Shown: piece after piece, positions 24,912-36,031 of the stretch
Layout of the letters: each line of letters starts with the position of its first letter
How positions within the stretch are numbered: position 1 is the stretch's first letter
The notes under the pieces: generated by a model
The model's input: the letters and a program-made list of their open reading frames with translations, nothing else
The model's database searches: none
Told to the model about the DNA's origin: nothing
Program-made: the position numbers and the translations under genes
Source of the DNA: Paraglaciecola chathamensis S18K6
GTDB lineage: Bacteria; Pseudomonadota; Gammaproteobacteria; Enterobacterales; Alteromonadaceae
Assembly (NCBI GenBank): GCA_000314955.1
Contig: BAEM01000053.1
Span: 124,001-188,000, forward strand
Length of the DNA: 64,000 nt
Direction of reading: 5' to 3'

Positions 24912-26629
24912 GTCCGTAATGCAGCCAATAAAGCGCGAGTTTTCTCAAGCGGCGAATCTGCCTGCGTGATCTCACTTATCATCGCAATACCAGACACCCC
25001 AAGCGCGTGAATAGCTTGCGCACGTTCAAGGTTAATACCGCCAATTGCCACCAAAGGATACGCTAATAAGTTTTGCCAGTAGTCAAGGCCAGTAAGACCT
25101 TGCGGAACCCACGGCATGTCTTTGCTCGATGTGGCAAAAACGGGTCCGTATGCAATATAAGAAGGCTTAAAAGAATGGGCTCGCGCCACTTCGTAATGAC
25201 AATGGGTACTGATCCCTAATCGCAAACCAGCGCTGCGTAATTGTTGAATGGGATTCGATGCATCACTTTGTGTTGCAATTAAATCTTCTTGACCTAAATG
25301 CACCCCATAAGCTCGGTGTTTAATGGCCAGTTGCCAATGGTCATTGATAAACAATCGACAGCTGTAACGGCGGGCAATTTGTACAGCTCGGCTTATCTCC
25401 TCTTCAAGACATCGATCTGATGAATCCTTGATCCTAAGTTGAATGGTTGTTACCCCAAGGGGCAACAGCGTCTCAAGCCAATCAGCACGATCAACAATGG
25501 GATATAAGCCTAGCGGTGAATCGCCGATATCAGGAAATGCCCCGACTGGCGTCAAAAAAGGATGTGGCTCAACACAACCCGCTCCGCCGTCGTCATCTCG
25601 TAAACTAGGTAAACTCTGCTGCGCCGAAGGAAAAGATCGAATATCAACAGCACCTTTATCATGGGTGTCCATATAACTTTGCTTAGCATGGGTGTCTTTG
25701 CAATTCTCTGCGCCTTTATCGTGGGTGTCCATGTAACTTTGCTTAGCGTGGGTGTCCTCGCAATTCTTTACGCCCTTATCATGGGTGTCCATGTAACTTT
25801 TTAAGTAACCTTGGGGGTTAGAGAGTAAGCCTTTGGCGTCTATTAAACCTTGAGTGATGGCCATTTTTGCAATGACCACGGCATCTTTTAAGCAATAACC
25901 GATTGCAATACAACTGGCTATCGCTGAGGCGAGTGCACAGCCAGTTCCTCTGGTATGCTGGGTGTCTATCCATTGACTTTCCAGCCAAAACTGCTCTGTT
26001 GGGTTGCAGTAATAATCTTGACTAAACCGCTTAGCACAAGGGCCGTGGCCCCCTTTTATCAGCACTGAACTGGCTCCTTTATCGAGCAGTATTTTTGCTG
26101 CATTTTTTATGTCTTGGCTGCTAAGAATGCTAAATCCTACTAACCGTTCGGCTTCAGGGATATTCGGGGTGATTAACGTGCAATGAGGCAGTAAAACGTC
26201 TGTGTAATGCCCATCGCTATCTTCACTTCCCTTGGCTATTAAGGGATTACCACTGGTTGCAGCGCCAACTGGGTCACAAATAAGAGGAATACCTAATGCT
26301 TGTTTAGCATCAATAATACTTTTTGCCTGTGCATGATGCGCAATTAACCCTGTTTTGATGGCACCAGGCTTAAATGCGCTAACGGCTTTTATTTGTGCGT
26401 CAAACATTGTTTGTTCTACCGCATGCACCGCCAAAACTTGTTGATTATTTTGCGCCGTCACCGCCGTGAGTACACTTAAGCAATGAATGTTAAATGCGTG
26501 CTGCACTTTTATGTCCATTTGCATGCCTGCTAGGCCCGCACTATCACTACCAGAGAAGGTCAAAACTGTGGGCTTAATGCCGTGATCCGTTGACTGTGGG
26601 TCACTGACAAAGGCATCACGATCTATCAT
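24908..26629 (-). CDS. thiDE: ThiD-ThiE fusion: HMP-P kinase and thiamine-phosphate synthase
   Basis: 573 residues. Residues about 20-275 are Thi[30 protein letters not shown], and the catalytic [13 protein letters not shown]. Residues about 371-573 are Thi[49 protein letters not shown] and VAIGGI. The enzyme phosphorylates HMP-P to HMP-PP and joins it to the thiazole phosphate, giving thiamine phosphate. The linker (about 276-370) is unusual: 2.5 copies of a 20-residue unit (SYMDTHDKG...NCKDTHAKQ), encoded by exact 60-bp repeats at about 25650-25801, followed by a Pro/Gly-rich part. Start ATG overlaps the thiG stop (ATGA), and its stop overlaps thiF. Confidence 0.93.
   Translation of the reverse strand: MIDRDAFVSDPQSTDHGIKPTVLTFSGSDSAGLAGMQMDIKVQHAFNIHCLSVLTAVTAQNNQQVLAVHAVEQTMFDAQIKAVSAFKPGAIKTGLIAHHAQAKSIIDAKQALGIPLICDPVGAATSGNPLIAKGSEDSDGHYTDVLLPHCTLITPNIPEAERLVGFSILSSQDIKNAAKILLDKGASSVLIKGGHGPCAKRFSQDYYCNPTEQFWLESQWIDTQHTRGTGCALASAIASCIAIGYCLKDAVVIAKMAITQGLIDAKGLLSNPQGYLKSYMDTHDKGVKNCEDTHAKQSYMDTHDKGAENCKDTHAKQSYMDTHDKGAVDIRSFPSAQQSLPSLRDDDGGAGCVEPHPFLTPVGAFPDIGDSPLGLYPIVDRADWLETLLPLGVTTIQLRIKDSSDRCLEEEISRAVQIARRYSCRLFINDHWQLAIKHRAYGVHLGQEDLIATQSDASNPIQQLRSAGLRLGISTHCHYEVARAHSFKPSYIAYGPVFATSSKDMPWVPQGLTGLDYWQNLLAYPLVAIGGINLERAQAIHALGVSGIAMISEITQADSPLEKTRALLAALRT
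25650..25801 (-). repeat. In-frame 60-bp tandem repeat in thiDE linker
   Basis: Three successive starts of ATGGGTGTCCAT(A/G)TAACTTT at exactly 60-bp spacing (25671, 25731 and 25791 for the GTAACTTT end), units 85-95 percent alike by eye. Being 60 bp, gain or loss of units keeps the frame. Confidence 0.9.
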
Positions 26630-27432
26630 GATGCATTACCGCGATGGTTTTTATCTTGGTGCCAAAACGGCGTACCCAATACCGGTGTGCTGGGCTTGGC
26701 TAAATCTCGCTGTTGCATTACGCCTGCTTCAAAGCCATTTCGCCCCGCGCGAATGCCATCTCGAAATGCTCTCGCCATCAACACTGGATCGTTCGCCTCA
26801 GCCACTGCGGTATTAAGTAAAACACCATCAAAGCCAAACTCCATAGCCTGAGCAGCATGAGACGGCGCGCCCAACCCCGCATCAATAATTAAAGTGGTAT
26901 CCGGTAATCGCGCTCTGAGTATCTTGAGCGCATAAGGGTTCATTAATCCTCTTCCTGTGCCAATCGGTGCACCCCACGGCATCACGATATTGCAACCGGC
27001 ATTGACTAAACGCTCCGCTAACACTAGGTCATCTGTGGCATAAGGAAAGACTTCAAAACCCTGGGCGATCAGCTCTTTAGTGGCCTCAAGCAGCGCAAAC
27101 GGATCTGGCTGTAAATTATACTCATCCCCTAATACTTCTAGTTTTATCCAGTGGGTATTAAATACTTCACGGGCCATATTGGCGGTCATTACTGCATCTT
27201 TCGCACTGTAACAACCTGCTGTATTGGGCAAAATATGCCGTTCAAGCCCTTGTATGTGCTGCCAAAACGCGTCGCCACCTTGCTGTTTTGGTGACTGTCT
27301 GCGCAAAGAAACCGTGACCACCTCAGCTTCAGATTCGGCTATGGCCCCCTGCATAATATGGGGCGATGGGTACAAAGAGGAGCCAATTAAAAAACGGCTA
27401 TTGAGCGCCACTCCTGCTAATTGCCAGCTCAT
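26626..27432 (-). CDS. thiG: Thiazole synthase ThiG
   Basis: 268 residues from the ATG at 27432, one base after the thiS stop and with AGGTGG just before it. The open frame reaches 27471 but those extra residues overlap thiS and lack family similarity. Family landmarks: [30 protein letters not shown] with the Schiff-base Lys, [18 protein letters not shown], the phosphate-binding [15 protein letters not shown], and [30 protein letters not shown]. It forms the thiazole ring from 1-deoxyxylulose 5-phosphate, ThiS-thiocarboxylate and dehydroglycine made by ThiO. Length matches ThiG (about 255-265). Confidence 0.95.
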   Translation of the reverse strand: MSWQLAGVALNSRFLIGSSLYPSPHIMQGAIAESEAEVVTVSLRRQSPKQQGGDAFWQHIQGLERHILPNTAGCYSAKDAVMTANMAREVFNTHWIKLEVLGDEYNLQPDPFALLEATKELIAQGFEVFPYATDDLVLAERLVNAGCNIVMPWGAPIGTGRGLMNPYALKILRARLPDTTLIIDAGLGAPSHAAQAMEFGFDGVLLNTAVAEANDPVLMARAFRDGIRAGRNGFEAGVMQQRDLAKPSTPVLGTPFWHQDKNHRGNAS

Positions 27433-27433
27433 A

Positions 27434-27631
27434 TCAGCCACCTTGCATAGGTGTGAATGCATCAAGCGCATCAGCGTCTTGTAAAATCACACTGTCATGT
27501 TCATTTTTAGGCACAAATTGGCCGTTAATCGCCACAGCACACATCTTAGGCGCGCCTAATTCAAGCAGTACCTCAGGTAAGGCATGGGCTTTCAATTGGT
27601 GGGGCTCACCATTAAATTGAATCGTTATCAT
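27434..27631 (-). CDS. thiS: Sulfur carrier protein ThiS
   Basis: 65 residues with the beta-grasp pattern and the required C-terminal Gly-Gly (AFTPMQGG). It carries sulfur as a thiocarboxylate on the last Gly after adenylation by ThiF, and donates it to ThiG. Start ATG overlaps the thiO stop (ATGA), stop is one base before thiG, so translation is coupled on both sides. Confidence 0.95.
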   Translation of the reverse strand: MITIQFNGEPHQLKAHALPEVLLELGAPKMCAVAINGQFVPKNEHDSVILQDADALDAFTPMQGG

Positions 27632-28797
27632 GAAACCTCCTGTATAAGTTCAGAAAAAGGTAATGCCTGCGCCCTAGAAAACAGGCGTTCACAAGCTTGT
27701 TGCGCTAAATAAGGAGCGAGTAAATACCCGTGTCGAAACAAGCCATTTATCTGCATAACCCGCTTATTGCAGCTGATTTTAGGTAAATTATCCGTAAATG
27801 CAGGGCGACAATTGCTCGCGCAATTGAGTATTTTTGCCTCGGCAAAGCCCGCATCGATTGAATAAGCGGCTGATAATAATTCGAGGGTAGAACGAACACT
27901 TATGGGCCCCTGGTCTTCACTTTCAATTTGACTTGCACCAATCACGAAGTGGTGTGCATCTCTGGGCGCAATATAAAGTTTGTACCTTGGGTGTATCAGG
28001 CGCACAGCGTGTTTCAACGTAACATCAGGCGCATGTAAGGTGATTACTTCGCCGCGCACTCCTCGCAGTTGCTGAGATTTTTGCGTCGTAAAATCTCTCT
28101 TTGCGCCTAACCCACGACAGTCTATGACATGATCGAAAACCTGCTTTGCCGATGGTAAATGCACTGCCGCGCGGCCTGCGTGTTTCCCTTTGGTAATATT
28201 TTCGATCTTAGAAACATGACAATTCGCCTGCCAACGAACACCATTGGCCTGCAAATAGGTCGCTAACCCCTGCATGACTTGGTTAGTGTCAAGCCACGCT
28301 TCATTTGGTAAATACAAAGCATTGTTGAATCGAGTTGCTAGTTGCGGGGCATATAGTTGAAGTTGAGTTTGCTGGAGGACTTGCATATGCGCAGCGCTGT
28401 CATCAAGCAAAACACTCGGCAACTTGGTAACCAAATGCTGGTAAAAACGCTGAAAATCTGCCATATCTTGCTGATGCGCTACCACCAATGTGCCGCCACT
28501 GAATAATGTAAGTGGCGGGTGCACGGTAGCATTTATGCTACTGAGCACAGCAGGCCAGCGAGCAAGTGACGCCATTCCCATTTCAAATACATCGAATTCT
28601 GCGCTTTCCAATTCGCTGTATGGCGCTAACATACCTGCCGCTGTGTAAGCTGCAGCCCCGCCATTGTCAATGGGGTCTTTATCGAACAATGTAACCGTCA
28701 CAGATTCGGGGCGATTTATTAGCTGCCAAGCTAACAACCGCCCCATAATACCAGCACCAACAATTGCAATCTGTCTGTTACTACTAGCATGCGTCAT
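27628..28797 (-). CDS. thiO: Glycine oxidase ThiO (FAD-dependent)
   Basis: 389 residues. N-terminal IAIVGAGIMGRLLAWQL is the FAD-binding Rossmann motif, TLFDKD the ribose-binding acid, followed by GGAAAYTAAGMLAPYSELE typical of glycine/D-amino-acid oxidases. The central HVIDCRGLGAKRD and the C-terminal LFRHGYLLAPYLAQ complete the fold. It oxidises glycine to iminoacetic acid for ThiG, using oxygen, which replaces the radical-SAM ThiH and fits an aerobic marine bacterium. Lies 7 nt after thiC and overlaps thiS by 4 nt. Confidence 0.92.
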   Translation of the reverse strand: MTHASSNRQIAIVGAGIMGRLLAWQLINRPESVTVTLFDKDPIDNGGAAAYTAAGMLAPYSELESAEFDVFEMGMASLARWPAVLSSINATVHPPLTLFSGGTLVVAHQQDMADFQRFYQHLVTKLPSVLLDDSAAHMQVLQQTQLQLYAPQLATRFNNALYLPNEAWLDTNQVMQGLATYLQANGVRWQANCHVSKIENITKGKHAGRAAVHLPSAKQVFDHVIDCRGLGAKRDFTTQKSQQLRGVRGEVITLHAPDVTLKHAVRLIHPRYKLYIAPRDAHHFVIGASQIESEDQGPISVRSTLELLSAAYSIDAGFAEAKILNCASNCRPAFTDNLPKISCNKRVMQINGLFRHGYLLAPYLAQQACERLFSRAQALPFSELIQEVS

Positions 28798-28804
28798 GGG
28801 CGCG

Positions 28805-30706
<1,902 letters not shown>

Positions 30707-30734
30707 TTAAAAAATACAGGCGCGCGGAAAACGA

Positions 30735-30760
30735 AAACAAACATCCCGTGAGAGGATGTG
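30735..30760 (-). terminator. Riboswitch terminator hairpin
   Basis: Minus-strand stem ACATCC/GGATGT with loop TCTCACG, followed by TTGTTTTCGTTTTCC. It lies between the aptamer and thiC, so it is the expression platform: TPP binding should favour early termination. Confidence 0.7.
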
Positions 30761-30762
30761 CT

Positions 30763-30842
30763 GCTCATTCCTACGCCGATACTAGTCGGATCAGGTTCTA
30801 CGGGTTTGTATTAAACATCTCAGCCAAAAGAGGCGCCCCGAG
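30763..30842 (-). ncRNA. TPP (THI-box) riboswitch
   Basis: Read on the minus strand the segment begins GGGGCGCC, contains the conserved CTGAGA (in GGCTGAGATG), ACCCGTAGAACCTGATC (consensus ACCC...GAACCTGATC) and ends GGCGTAGGAATGA (consensus GCGNAGGGA). These are the diagnostic TPP aptamer elements in correct order. It controls thiC and the whole thi operon by sensing thiamine pyrophosphate. Confidence 0.96.
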
Positions 30843-31340
30843 AGCGAATGCGGATAATAGGACAACAAATTTAAAAATACTAGCCCCTAATTTTTGCGCT
30901 GTTTTTTAGCCCAAATCACCGCCTAACCAGCATCTTAAAATAAACATAAAGGTGAACGTTTAACGAAATAAGCAAAAAACAGGTAAAACCTAAAAACTCA
31001 TAAAATAGCTTAAAATTGACGCTATAATGCGCTATATGCTCGCAATCCCATCAATATCTAACAACTGGTTATGAGTTTATCGCGTTGCACGTTAACGACT
31101 TTTAGCGGCATGTTCAATTTAGTATCTTTTTATTAAAAGCCTAAAAAGGTGTGCGTTTTTTTACGAACAAAGTATTTTCAGCGAGGAAAAATTAAGCAAA
31201 TTTTTTTACTTAATCGGCTAAAGCTAAGCGCATTATTATTTTCCAACGAGACCAAGCTATCCACTTATGGCCATTAACTCGTATTGATACAACACAAACG
31301 CTGTTATCATAAGCTCATTATTTTATTGAAAGGCGTTACC
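30843..31340. other. Divergent intergenic region between thi operon and RRM gene
   Basis: About 500 AT-rich bases. It should hold the thi promoter (upstream of the riboswitch) and that of the RRM gene; TTGATA near 31283 with TATCAT 15 bp later is a plausible RRM promoter. No gene recognised. Confidence 0.5.
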
Positions 31341-31610
31341 ATGAAATTATTGATCCGCAATTTAGACCGCACCACTACACAAGACGAACTGCGTACCCTT
31401 TTCGAGGGTTATGGGATTGTACAATCATGCACAATTGTGATGGACCCAGCTACGCAGAGCTCTAAAGGGTTTGGCTTTATTGAAATGCCAAAAGTAGGCG
31501 ACGCAAAGGCCGCGACAATTAACTTAAATGGCCACACATTAGGAGCAAATAAAATTCGCGTGAAAAAAGCGGACGACAAAATCGAAAGCACAGAAAAGCC
31601 AAACGAATAA
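31341..31610 (+). CDS. RRM-domain RNA-binding protein
   Basis: 89 residues. Start ATG at 31341 is chosen because GAAAGG precedes it and the RRM begins at once; the open frame extends upstream to 31284 without support. The single RRM shows RNP2 (LLIRNL) and RNP1 (KGFGFIEM) with the aromatic residues needed to stack on RNA bases, followed by a lysine-rich tail (IRVKKADDK). Bacterial RRM proteins of this size (Rbp-like) are often cold-induced; the AT-rich leader would fit but nothing proves it. Ends about 80 nt before a strong terminator. Confidence 0.92.
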   Translation: MKLLIRNLDRTTTQDELRTLFEGYGIVQSCTIVMDPATQSSKGFGFIEMPKVGDAKAATINLNGHTLGANKIRVKKADDKIESTEKPNE

Positions 31611-31691
31611 GCCCTTGTAAATTTTCGCTGAGTGGTCAATTATTCGAATTGGAATGAGGGAAAACGACTAGCGCCGAAAGGGTAAAAACCG

Positions 31692-31731
31692 AAAAAGGGC
31701 TAACAGAATCAATGTCTGTTAGCCCTTTTTT
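31692..31731 (+). terminator. Rho-independent terminator of the RRM gene
   Basis: Perfect stem AAAAAGGGCTAACAG / CTGTTAGCCCTTTTT with a 9-base loop ending in TTTTTT. Very strong; the A-rich 5' flank may also terminate transcripts from the other strand. Confidence 0.92.
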
Positions 31732-32049
31732 GCTATTAAGAACGGCCACTGCTTTTCAAATGCAACCGTTAAAGATGGGCTTTTTTACGCTGTAGATAAT
31801 TGTCAATTGAATACTTACCTGCCCTGCATACATTAGATAAAGTAAACTGAAAAACATCACCATATCGGTTCTAGCTTGATGTTGCGTACTCCAAAAGCCA
31901 TAGCGGCTTAGTAAATTCAACCATTCCGTTACGCTGTTTACAGACGCTTTAAACTAAATTCCTTTGGATAAATGACATCGCGGAATGACGCTGCTACGCC
32001 TAGCTGAAGTCCTATTTCAAAATACCCGAGGTGAATAACGCTTTTTAAA
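31732..32049. other. Intergenic, no feature seen
   Basis: About 320 bp between the RRM terminator and the TetR operator. No open frame, hairpin or repeat that I can support. Confidence 0.5.
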
Positions 32050-32078
32050 ATTGACAGTGTCAATATAAAATATATTAT
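32050..32078 (+). promoter_or_regulatory. Promoter with overlapping palindromic operator
   Basis: ATTGACA-G-TGTCAAT (32050-32064) is a perfect 7-bp dyad with one central base. Its left arm contains a consensus -35 box TTGACA (32051-32056), and TATTAT (32073-32078) sits 16 bp downstream as -10. The overlap suggests autorepression by the adjacent TetR protein. Confidence 0.7.
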
Positions 32079-32145
32079 GGTTTATTCTGTTGCTCACAGC
32101 AGCGTTAAGGCAATGCCCTTAAAGTTAACAAGTTAAAGGGTAAAG

Positions 32146-32742
32146 ATGCCAAAAGTACTGTCAGAAGAAGAGATAGCCTGTTTTCGTGATCGCATGTGCG
32201 ACCATGCGCTAGCGTCATTTGCCAAAAGCGGCGTCGAAGGGATTTCACTTCGCGCCTTAGCCGCTGATTTACGCTGCAGTCGCACTACGCCGTATCGCTA
32301 CTTTAAAAACAAAGCAGATATTCTTGCCGCACTGCGCCAGCGAGAGTTCGCACGCATTGCTGATACCCTAGAGACTGCGCTCGGAAAAGAACCAACGCTA
32401 AGTAAGCAATTAAGCGCCCTTTGCCATGCATACTTTGAATTTGCATTGGCATTTCCCGATTCATACGGTGTCATGTATAGCGTGTCCCAGCCTGATTTGA
32501 GCAAATATACCGCTCTTGAGAGCGAAATAGCACGCAGCAGTATGCCAATGCGACACGTAGTGAGAGCCGCTGTAAACGCGGGGATTTTAAAAGGTGACCC
32601 GGTCGATATATGTTATGTGGTTTGGGCTGGTCTACATGGCTTGATATCGCTGCACCTGTCCCACATGTTGGGGGAACAGCGAGACGTAACACAACTTGCA
32701 ACCGTTATGATTGACTCCCTAATACGCAGTGTTAGTGAGTAA
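32146..32742 (+). CDS. TetR/AcrR family transcriptional repressor
   Basis: 198 residues. The N-terminal helix-turn-helix (residues about 20-65: GVEGISLRALAADLRCSRTTPYRYFKNKADILAAL) is typical TetR; the C-terminal ligand-binding part includes FALAFPDSYGVMYS and a late VWAGLHGLISLHL stretch common to TetR C-terminal domains. AAAGGG precedes the ATG. The next gene, an OYE-type oxidoreductase, is 58 nt downstream on the same strand, so the pair is probably one unit, induced by an electrophile or enone-like compound (inference from the partner). The operator overlaps its promoter. Confidence 0.92.
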   Translation: MPKVLSEEEIACFRDRMCDHALASFAKSGVEGISLRALAADLRCSRTTPYRYFKNKADILAALRQREFARIADTLETALGKEPTLSKQLSALCHAYFEFALAFPDSYGVMYSVSQPDLSKYTALESEIARSSMPMRHVVRAAVNAGILKGDPVDICYVVWAGLHGLISLHLSHMLGEQRDVTQLATVMIDSLIRSVSE

Positions 32743-32800
32743 CCCGCTTTATCTGTATCCAACAAGTAAACGACATTAAATGAATATCAAGGACAACAAT

Positions 32801-33904
32801 ATGAGTAACAAAGTAGATGCGCTATTCGCCCCATTTAAACACAAAGGCCTATCACTTGATAACCGTGTGGTAATGGCCCCAATGACACGGGAATTTTCTC
32901 CCGGTGGTGTGCCATCGTCTGACGTGGCCGATTATTATCGTCGCCGTGCACAAGGTGGCACCGGCTTGATCATCACCGAAGGCACGACCATAAACGATCC
33001 TGTGGCGACCATGAGTGAGCGTATTCCTCAGTTTCATGGCGATGCCGCCCTCGCCGGATGGGAAGAAACCGTTAAAGCAGTGCACGGTGCAGGGGGTAAA
33101 ATTATGCCTCAGCTATGGCATGTGGGCATGGCTCGTCCTCAGTCGAAGGCCCCCTTCCCTGACCTACCTAGTGTTGGCCCATCGGGTTTGTTTAAACCTG
33201 GCAAGCAAGTATCAGAGCCGATGACTCAAGCACAAATTGAGTCTGTGATTGAAGGCTTTGCAAACGCTGCCGCAGATGCCCAGCGTATCGGCTTTGACGG
33301 CGTTGAGATCCACGGCGCACACGGATATTTGATTGACCAATTCTTCTGGAGCGGTACCAATCAGCGCAGCGATGCATGGGGTGGCAGCATGGCGAATCGT
33401 GGTCGTTTGGCAGTGGAGATTATTAAAGCGATCCGCGCTACCACATCACCCGACTTCCCTATTGTGTTGCGTTATTCACAGTGGAAACAACAAGATTACA
33501 CAGCAAGATTAGCCGAAACCCCGCAATTACTTGAAGAGTTCTTGGCCCCGCTCAGTGACGCCGGAGTAGACGTGTTTCATTGTTCACAGCGCCGTTATTG
33601 GGAAAACGAGTTCGAAGGAAGCGATTTAAACCTAGCCGGTTGGACAAAAAAACTAACGGGCAAGCCAACTATTTCTGTGGGCTCAGTGGGCTTAAACGAA
33701 GACTTCTTCAGCGCATTTGCTGGGCAAGGCTCAAATACCCGCTCAATCGACGATCTCATTGAGCGCATGGACAAAGGTGAATTCGATTTGATCGCGGTAG
33801 GACGTGCCCTACTGCAAGATCCTAACTGGGCAGATAAGATTCGCCACGGTAAGTTAGAAGAACTTGAGCAGTACTCGGGCGAAGCACTGACAACTTTGTC
33901 TTAG
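32801..33904 (+). CDS. NADH:flavin oxidoreductase, Old Yellow Enzyme family
   Basis: 367 residues from the ATG at 32801, which has AAGGAC 8 nt upstream; an in-frame ATG at 32780 lacks one. TIM-barrel FMN enzyme: NRVVMAPMTRE near the N-terminus, PQLWHVGMAR, the substrate-binding GVEIHGAHGYLIDQFFW then GTNQRSDAWGGS, and the C-terminal phosphate-binding DLIAVGRALLQDPNWADKI. It probably reduces activated C=C bonds of enones or nitro compounds using NAD(P)H. Cytoplasmic. Same transcription unit as the TetR gene, which most likely regulates it. Confidence 0.93.
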   Translation: MSNKVDALFAPFKHKGLSLDNRVVMAPMTREFSPGGVPSSDVADYYRRRAQGGTGLIITEGTTINDPVATMSERIPQFHGDAALAGWEETVKAVHGAGGKIMPQLWHVGMARPQSKAPFPDLPSVGPSGLFKPGKQVSEPMTQAQIESVIEGFANAAADAQRIGFDGVEIHGAHGYLIDQFFWSGTNQRSDAWGGSMANRGRLAVEIIKAIRATTSPDFPIVLRYSQWKQQDYTARLAETPQLLEEFLAPLSDAGVDVFHCSQRRYWENEFEGSDLNLAGWTKKLTGKPTISVGSVGLNEDFFSAFAGQGSNTRSIDDLIERMDKGEFDLIAVGRALLQDPNWADKIRHGKLEELEQYSGEALTTLS

Positions 33905-34116
33905 CCTCATTATGGGTGAATCGCCTAAGTAGTTAGCTCTGCTTAGTCGATTCAAAACGTATGAATTATGTGAACACAAAACATTTCGTCACCGAGTGAG
34001 CATTCAGCCTGGGTAGTTGGACGAATATGATTAAGCTATTGAATTATATCGTTAAATTTTAGCTTGAACGATACTTTTTATCCAGAAATCAGATTAAATA
34101 GAGAAAAGTGAGCCCT

Positions 34117-35310
34117 ATGAGCCAGCCAACTGCTGCCAATGCGTTAGCCAAACGCACTTTATTATTAGCTGCGGCCGCTATGGGGTTTGCCCAAACTGTG
34201 TTGTTTGCCATTCTTGCACCGTTAGGGCGAGAAATCGGCTTAATTGAAGTGCAAATTGGCGCGATTATCTCTTGTTCGTCGTTAACCATATTTTTGGTCA
34301 GTCCCTTGTGGGGGCGAGCCAGCGATATGTGGGGCCGACGAAAAGTGTTATTGATAGGTTTGTTTGGTTATTCAGCGGGTACCATTTTATTTGCTGGTGT
34401 GTTTCAAGCCGCGCTACTGGGTTATCTTATCCCGCTTATCGCGCTTGCGCTTTTGATCGCTACCCGTGTCGCTAATGCTGTCGTGATGGCTGCAGTCACC
34501 CCGTCAGCCAATGCTTATATGGCGGATATCACCACAGTAAAAGATCGCATAAAAGGCATGGGGGCTATTGGCGCAGCAACCAATATTGGCTCTATTCTTG
34601 GCCCCGCAGTGGGTGGTTTACTGGCCAGCATTAGCTTGCTAACACCCTTGTATTTTTCAGTCATACTCACCTTAGGCGCCGCCGTTCTCGCGGTTTACGC
34701 ATTACCTGTATTGCCTAAGCCTAAAGAAATAAAAGTATTACCTAAATTAAAGTACACCGACCCAAGAATTTTTCCTTTGGTGGTTGCAGGGGTATTGCTC
34801 TTCATGGGGTTTGCTATCGTGCAGCAAACCATCGCCTTTCGCTTTCAAGATGTATTGGCATTAGACGGTACGCAAACCGCTAAAATAGTAGGCGTTAGTC
34901 TTATGCTCTCTGCCGCAGCAGCGCTTATAGTGCAGTTACTCGTGATCCCTAGGCTGTCTGTTCGTCCTTTCGTTTTGTTACGAATGTCGATGCCGATGAT
35001 GATGGTTGCCTTTGCTATTATGGCCATAGCCGATACGCAAACTATGTACATTATCGCCATGAGTATTTTAGGTCTTGGGATGGGGTTCGCTGGCCCAGGT
35101 TTTATGGCTGGGGCCTCAATTGCAGTATCTGCTGATGAACAAGGTGCAGTAGCAGGTGTGGCAGGCGCCTGTCCTCCTTTAGGGTTTACTGTGGGCCCGA
35201 TACTGGGCACCTATCTGTATTCTATCGATGGCACACTGCCCTACTGGTTTGCGTTTGGTTGCTACTTTTTATTGTTTTTCTTCACCCTGAAGTTTAAAGA
35301 CAAACACTAA
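34117..35310 (+). CDS. MFS transporter, drug/tetracycline-resistance-like (12 TM)
   Basis: 397 residues from ATG 34117; an in-frame GTG at 34108 is possible. About twelve hydrophobic segments and the MFS motif A between TM2 and TM3 (SPLWGRASDMWGRRKVLLIGL, GxxxDxxGRR). A further GxxxGP motif (GSILGPAVGGLL) in TM5 is the motif C of drug/H+ antiporters. Cytoplasmic loop between TM6 and TM7 is short. The substrate cannot be determined; the TetR/OYE pair upstream is about 210 bp away, so it may have its own promoter. Confidence 0.88.
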   Translation: MSQPTAANALAKRTLLLAAAAMGFAQTVLFAILAPLGREIGLIEVQIGAIISCSSLTIFLVSPLWGRASDMWGRRKVLLIGLFGYSAGTILFAGVFQAALLGYLIPLIALALLIATRVANAVVMAAVTPSANAYMADITTVKDRIKGMGAIGAATNIGSILGPAVGGLLASISLLTPLYFSVILTLGAAVLAVYALPVLPKPKEIKVLPKLKYTDPRIFPLVVAGVLLFMGFAIVQQTIAFRFQDVLALDGTQTAKIVGVSLMLSAAAALIVQLLVIPRLSVRPFVLLRMSMPMMMVAFAIMAIADTQTMYIIAMSILGLGMGFAGPGFMAGASIAVSADEQGAVAGVAGACPPLGFTVGPILGTYLYSIDGTLPYWFAFGCYFLLFFFTLKFKDKH

Positions 35311-35337
35311 TCTCTTTGCCCCTAATACATGGAATGA

Positions 35338-35390
35338 GATGCGTGAGACCTGATGCGTAAGATCTGATGCGTGAGACATAATGCATGAGA
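35338..35390. repeat. 14-bp tandem repeat, four units
   Basis: GATGCGTGAGACCT-like units at 35338, 35352, 35366 and 35380 (the last degenerate), 28 bp after the MFS stop. Non-coding. Confidence 0.85.
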
Positions 35391-35502
35391 AAAAACGGCT
35401 TAATTAGCTAATTCACAAGCGTAAATGGTTATCTCACCTCGTGACAGACAAGGCCGAAAATTGAAAACGCCGGTTAACGAAGTGAGCGTATTCACTGCTT
35501 TA

Positions 35503-35958
35503 TTATTTACCTTTAATAACCACCTCATACACTTTACACAAAAGATAAGCGCTAACGCCGGCAGCAAACGAAAACATATAAGCCGTTATGGGTACAAAAA
35601 TGTAAGCTATTGCAGAAGTAGAAGATGCATACTCAGCCGTATACAGCGGGCTGGTTATTGACCAATAACCAGAGAAGATAACCCCTACGGCGACGAGCAA
35701 ACTTACACATAAAGAGAGCCTGCCCTTGAGTGAATCAAGAAGCTTAGTGCAAGTAGCACACGCAATAAGGCTTACAAACGGAATTAACCGTATAGAACCA
35801 ATCAGTATTGCCCCAGTAAAACTTGAATGACCAAACGCTTTTTGCGCAGCCTGTTCAAATTCAAAACCACCGACTATCAAAAGCACCAATAAATGGTTGA
35901 AGTCTTCATAAAGCAATATGAATGACGCGATACACGCTAAAATAAATCCTTTTCTCAC
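35503..35958 (-). CDS. Hypothetical membrane protein
   Basis: 151 residues with four hydrophobic segments (about residues 5-30, 48-68, 82-100 and 115-145) and a short basic C-terminus (VYEVVIKGK). The N-terminus MRKGFILACIASFILL could be a first membrane anchor. I recognise no family. Convergent with the MFS gene and divergent from the chemoreceptor fragment. The upstream sequence has no obvious strong ribosome binding site. Coding is likely because the hydrophobic pattern is regular and no better frame exists here. Confidence 0.55.
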   Translation of the reverse strand: MRKGFILACIASFILLYEDFNHLLVLLIVGGFEFEQAAQKAFGHSSFTGAILIGSIRLIPFVSLIACATCTKLLDSLKGRLSLCVSLLVAVGVIFSGYWSITSPLYTAEYASSTSAIAYIFVPITAYMFSFAAGVSAYLLCKVYEVVIKGK

Positions 35959-36031
35959 AGTTTATCCCTGAGCTGCACCAACGTTTCAAATATAACCCGT
36001 ATGAAATTTACCTATCAGCGATAAGAGGTGC

